A DNA stretch of 6,496 nt from DASWHK01 sp036398215 (lineage in GTDB: Bacteria > Acidobacteriota > UBA890), in NCBI GenBank assembly GCA_036398215.1, contig DASWHK010000235.1:1-6496 (forward strand), written 5' to 3'. Of the stretch, positions 6,044 through 6,496 are shown in pieces. The first letter of the stretch is position 1. The number at the start of each line of letters is the position of its first letter. Under the pieces are notes generated by a model. It saw only the letters and a list, made by a program, of their open reading frames with translations. It searched no databases and was not told where the DNA came from. A program made the position numbers and the translations under genes.

Positions 6044-6496
6044 CGCCTCTCCACACCCCGGGCAACTTCAACCAGGTCGCCGGCGCCGCGATCCCAGCGG
6101 AGCCGCGCCTGGATTCGGGCGCGCCCCGCCTCACCGAGGGCGGCGCCCCGATCCGGGGCGCCGAGCACCCGCTCCACGCCGGCCGCGATCGCCGCCGGCG
6201 TCGCGGCCACACGATACCCCGTCACCCCTTCGTCGACCGTGTCGCGAACCCCACCCTCGTCGACGGCGACCACCGGGCACATACAATACGACGCCTCAAG
6301 CACCGAGAGGCCGAACGATTCGTCGCGGGTCGCATGCAGGTAGCAATCGGCCCGCCAGTACCAGGCCGGCAGCTCGTCGTCGGCGACGAAGCCGGCGAAG
6401 GCCACCCGGTCGGCGATGCCGAGGGCGGCGACGAGCCGCTCCAGGCGCGGCCGCTCCGGGCCGTCGCCGATCACGGTGAGCGTCGGCGCTGCGGCG
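6025..6496 (-). CDS. GT4-type glycosyltransferase, C-terminal half (5' end outside window)
   Basis: This is the C-terminal, donor-binding Rossmann domain of a GT-B fold glycosyltransferase, read to a TAG stop at 6025-6027. The frame is open to the window edge, so the start and acceptor domain are missing; about 156 residues are visible. Family hallmarks are clear. The strand-loop TVIGDGPERPRLE sits at visible residues 7-19, FAGFV at about 33-37, and an E-x7-E motif (ESFGLSVLE, visible residues 59-67), the usual nucleotide-sugar contact of GT4 enzymes, is intact. It is followed by GGVRDTVDEGVTGYRV. In the family such enzymes move a sugar from a nucleotide-sugar to an acceptor at the cytoplasmic membrane face; donor and acceptor cannot be read here. 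Its last 19 bases overlap the next gene, so the two are probably co-transcribed. A GTG at 6474 falls inside the conserved fold and is not a real start. The family is confident, the specificity unknown. Confidence 0.9.
   Translation of the reverse strand, partial: AAAPTLTVIGDGPERPRLERLVAALGIADRVAFAGFVADDELPAWYWRADCYLHATRDESFGLSVLEASYCMCPVVAVDEGGVRDTVDEGVTGYRVAATPAAIAAGVERVLGAPDRGAALGEAGRARIQARLRWDRGAGDLVEVARGVERRWSGAR
6049..6052 (-). promoter_or_regulatory. Ribosome binding site for the membrane protein gene
   Basis: The minus strand reads GGAGAGGCG directly before the ATG at 6043. GGAG is separated from the ATG by 5 bases. It is embedded in the coding end of the upstream glycosyltransferase, supporting the 19-base gene overlap. 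Confidence 0.55.

Overview
All protein-coding content I can support lies on the minus strand, so transcription runs from high to low coordinates. The DNA is very GC-rich, with strong G/C preference at third codon positions and frequent GTG starts. As a result long spurious open frames occur on both strands. I see no RNA gene, CRISPR array, insertion sequence or phage gene. A SirB1/YchA-type protein together with a domain resembling the C-terminus of the cytochrome c biogenesis factor CcmI/CycH is most compatible with a high-GC proteobacterium or a relative. No taxonomic marker gene is present, so this assignment is weak.

Region 1 (6496 down to 1834) is a tightly packed run of four genes that reads as part of a cell-surface glycan operon. 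In transcription order it holds the C-terminal half of a GT4-type glycosyltransferase that enters from outside the window, a polytopic membrane protein resembling GT-C glycosyltransferases, and two complete GT4-type glycosyltransferases. The genes overlap by 19, 4 and 4 bases, and the last two junctions are both GTGA start/stop overlaps, pointing to translational coupling. GT4 enzymes act at the cytoplasmic face with nucleotide-sugar donors. GT-C enzymes act in the membrane on polyprenyl-phosphate-linked donors. A reasonable inference is stepwise assembly and membrane-side decoration of a polysaccharide or lipid-linked glycan, but neither sugar nor acceptor can be read from the sequence.

Region 2 (1833 to 1551) is a 283-base gap separating the glycosyltransferase run from the next genes. 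It contains an extended -10 promoter candidate facing the downstream gene, with a short palindrome next to it. No convincing intrinsic terminator was found.

Region 3 (1550 down to 1) holds a SirB1-like transglutaminase-fold/TPR protein. It is followed after about 95 bases by a probable lipoprotein, cut by the window edge, whose mature part resembles the Ig-like C-terminal domain of CcmI/CycH but lacks the usual membrane and TPR parts in front of it. Its start codon is uncertain.

I found no clearly new biological system. The points most worth a second look are the free-standing CycH-like domain on a lipoprotein, the unassigned GT-C-like protein inside a glycosyltransferase operon, and the cysteine-containing GT4 enzyme with glycine-rich tails.
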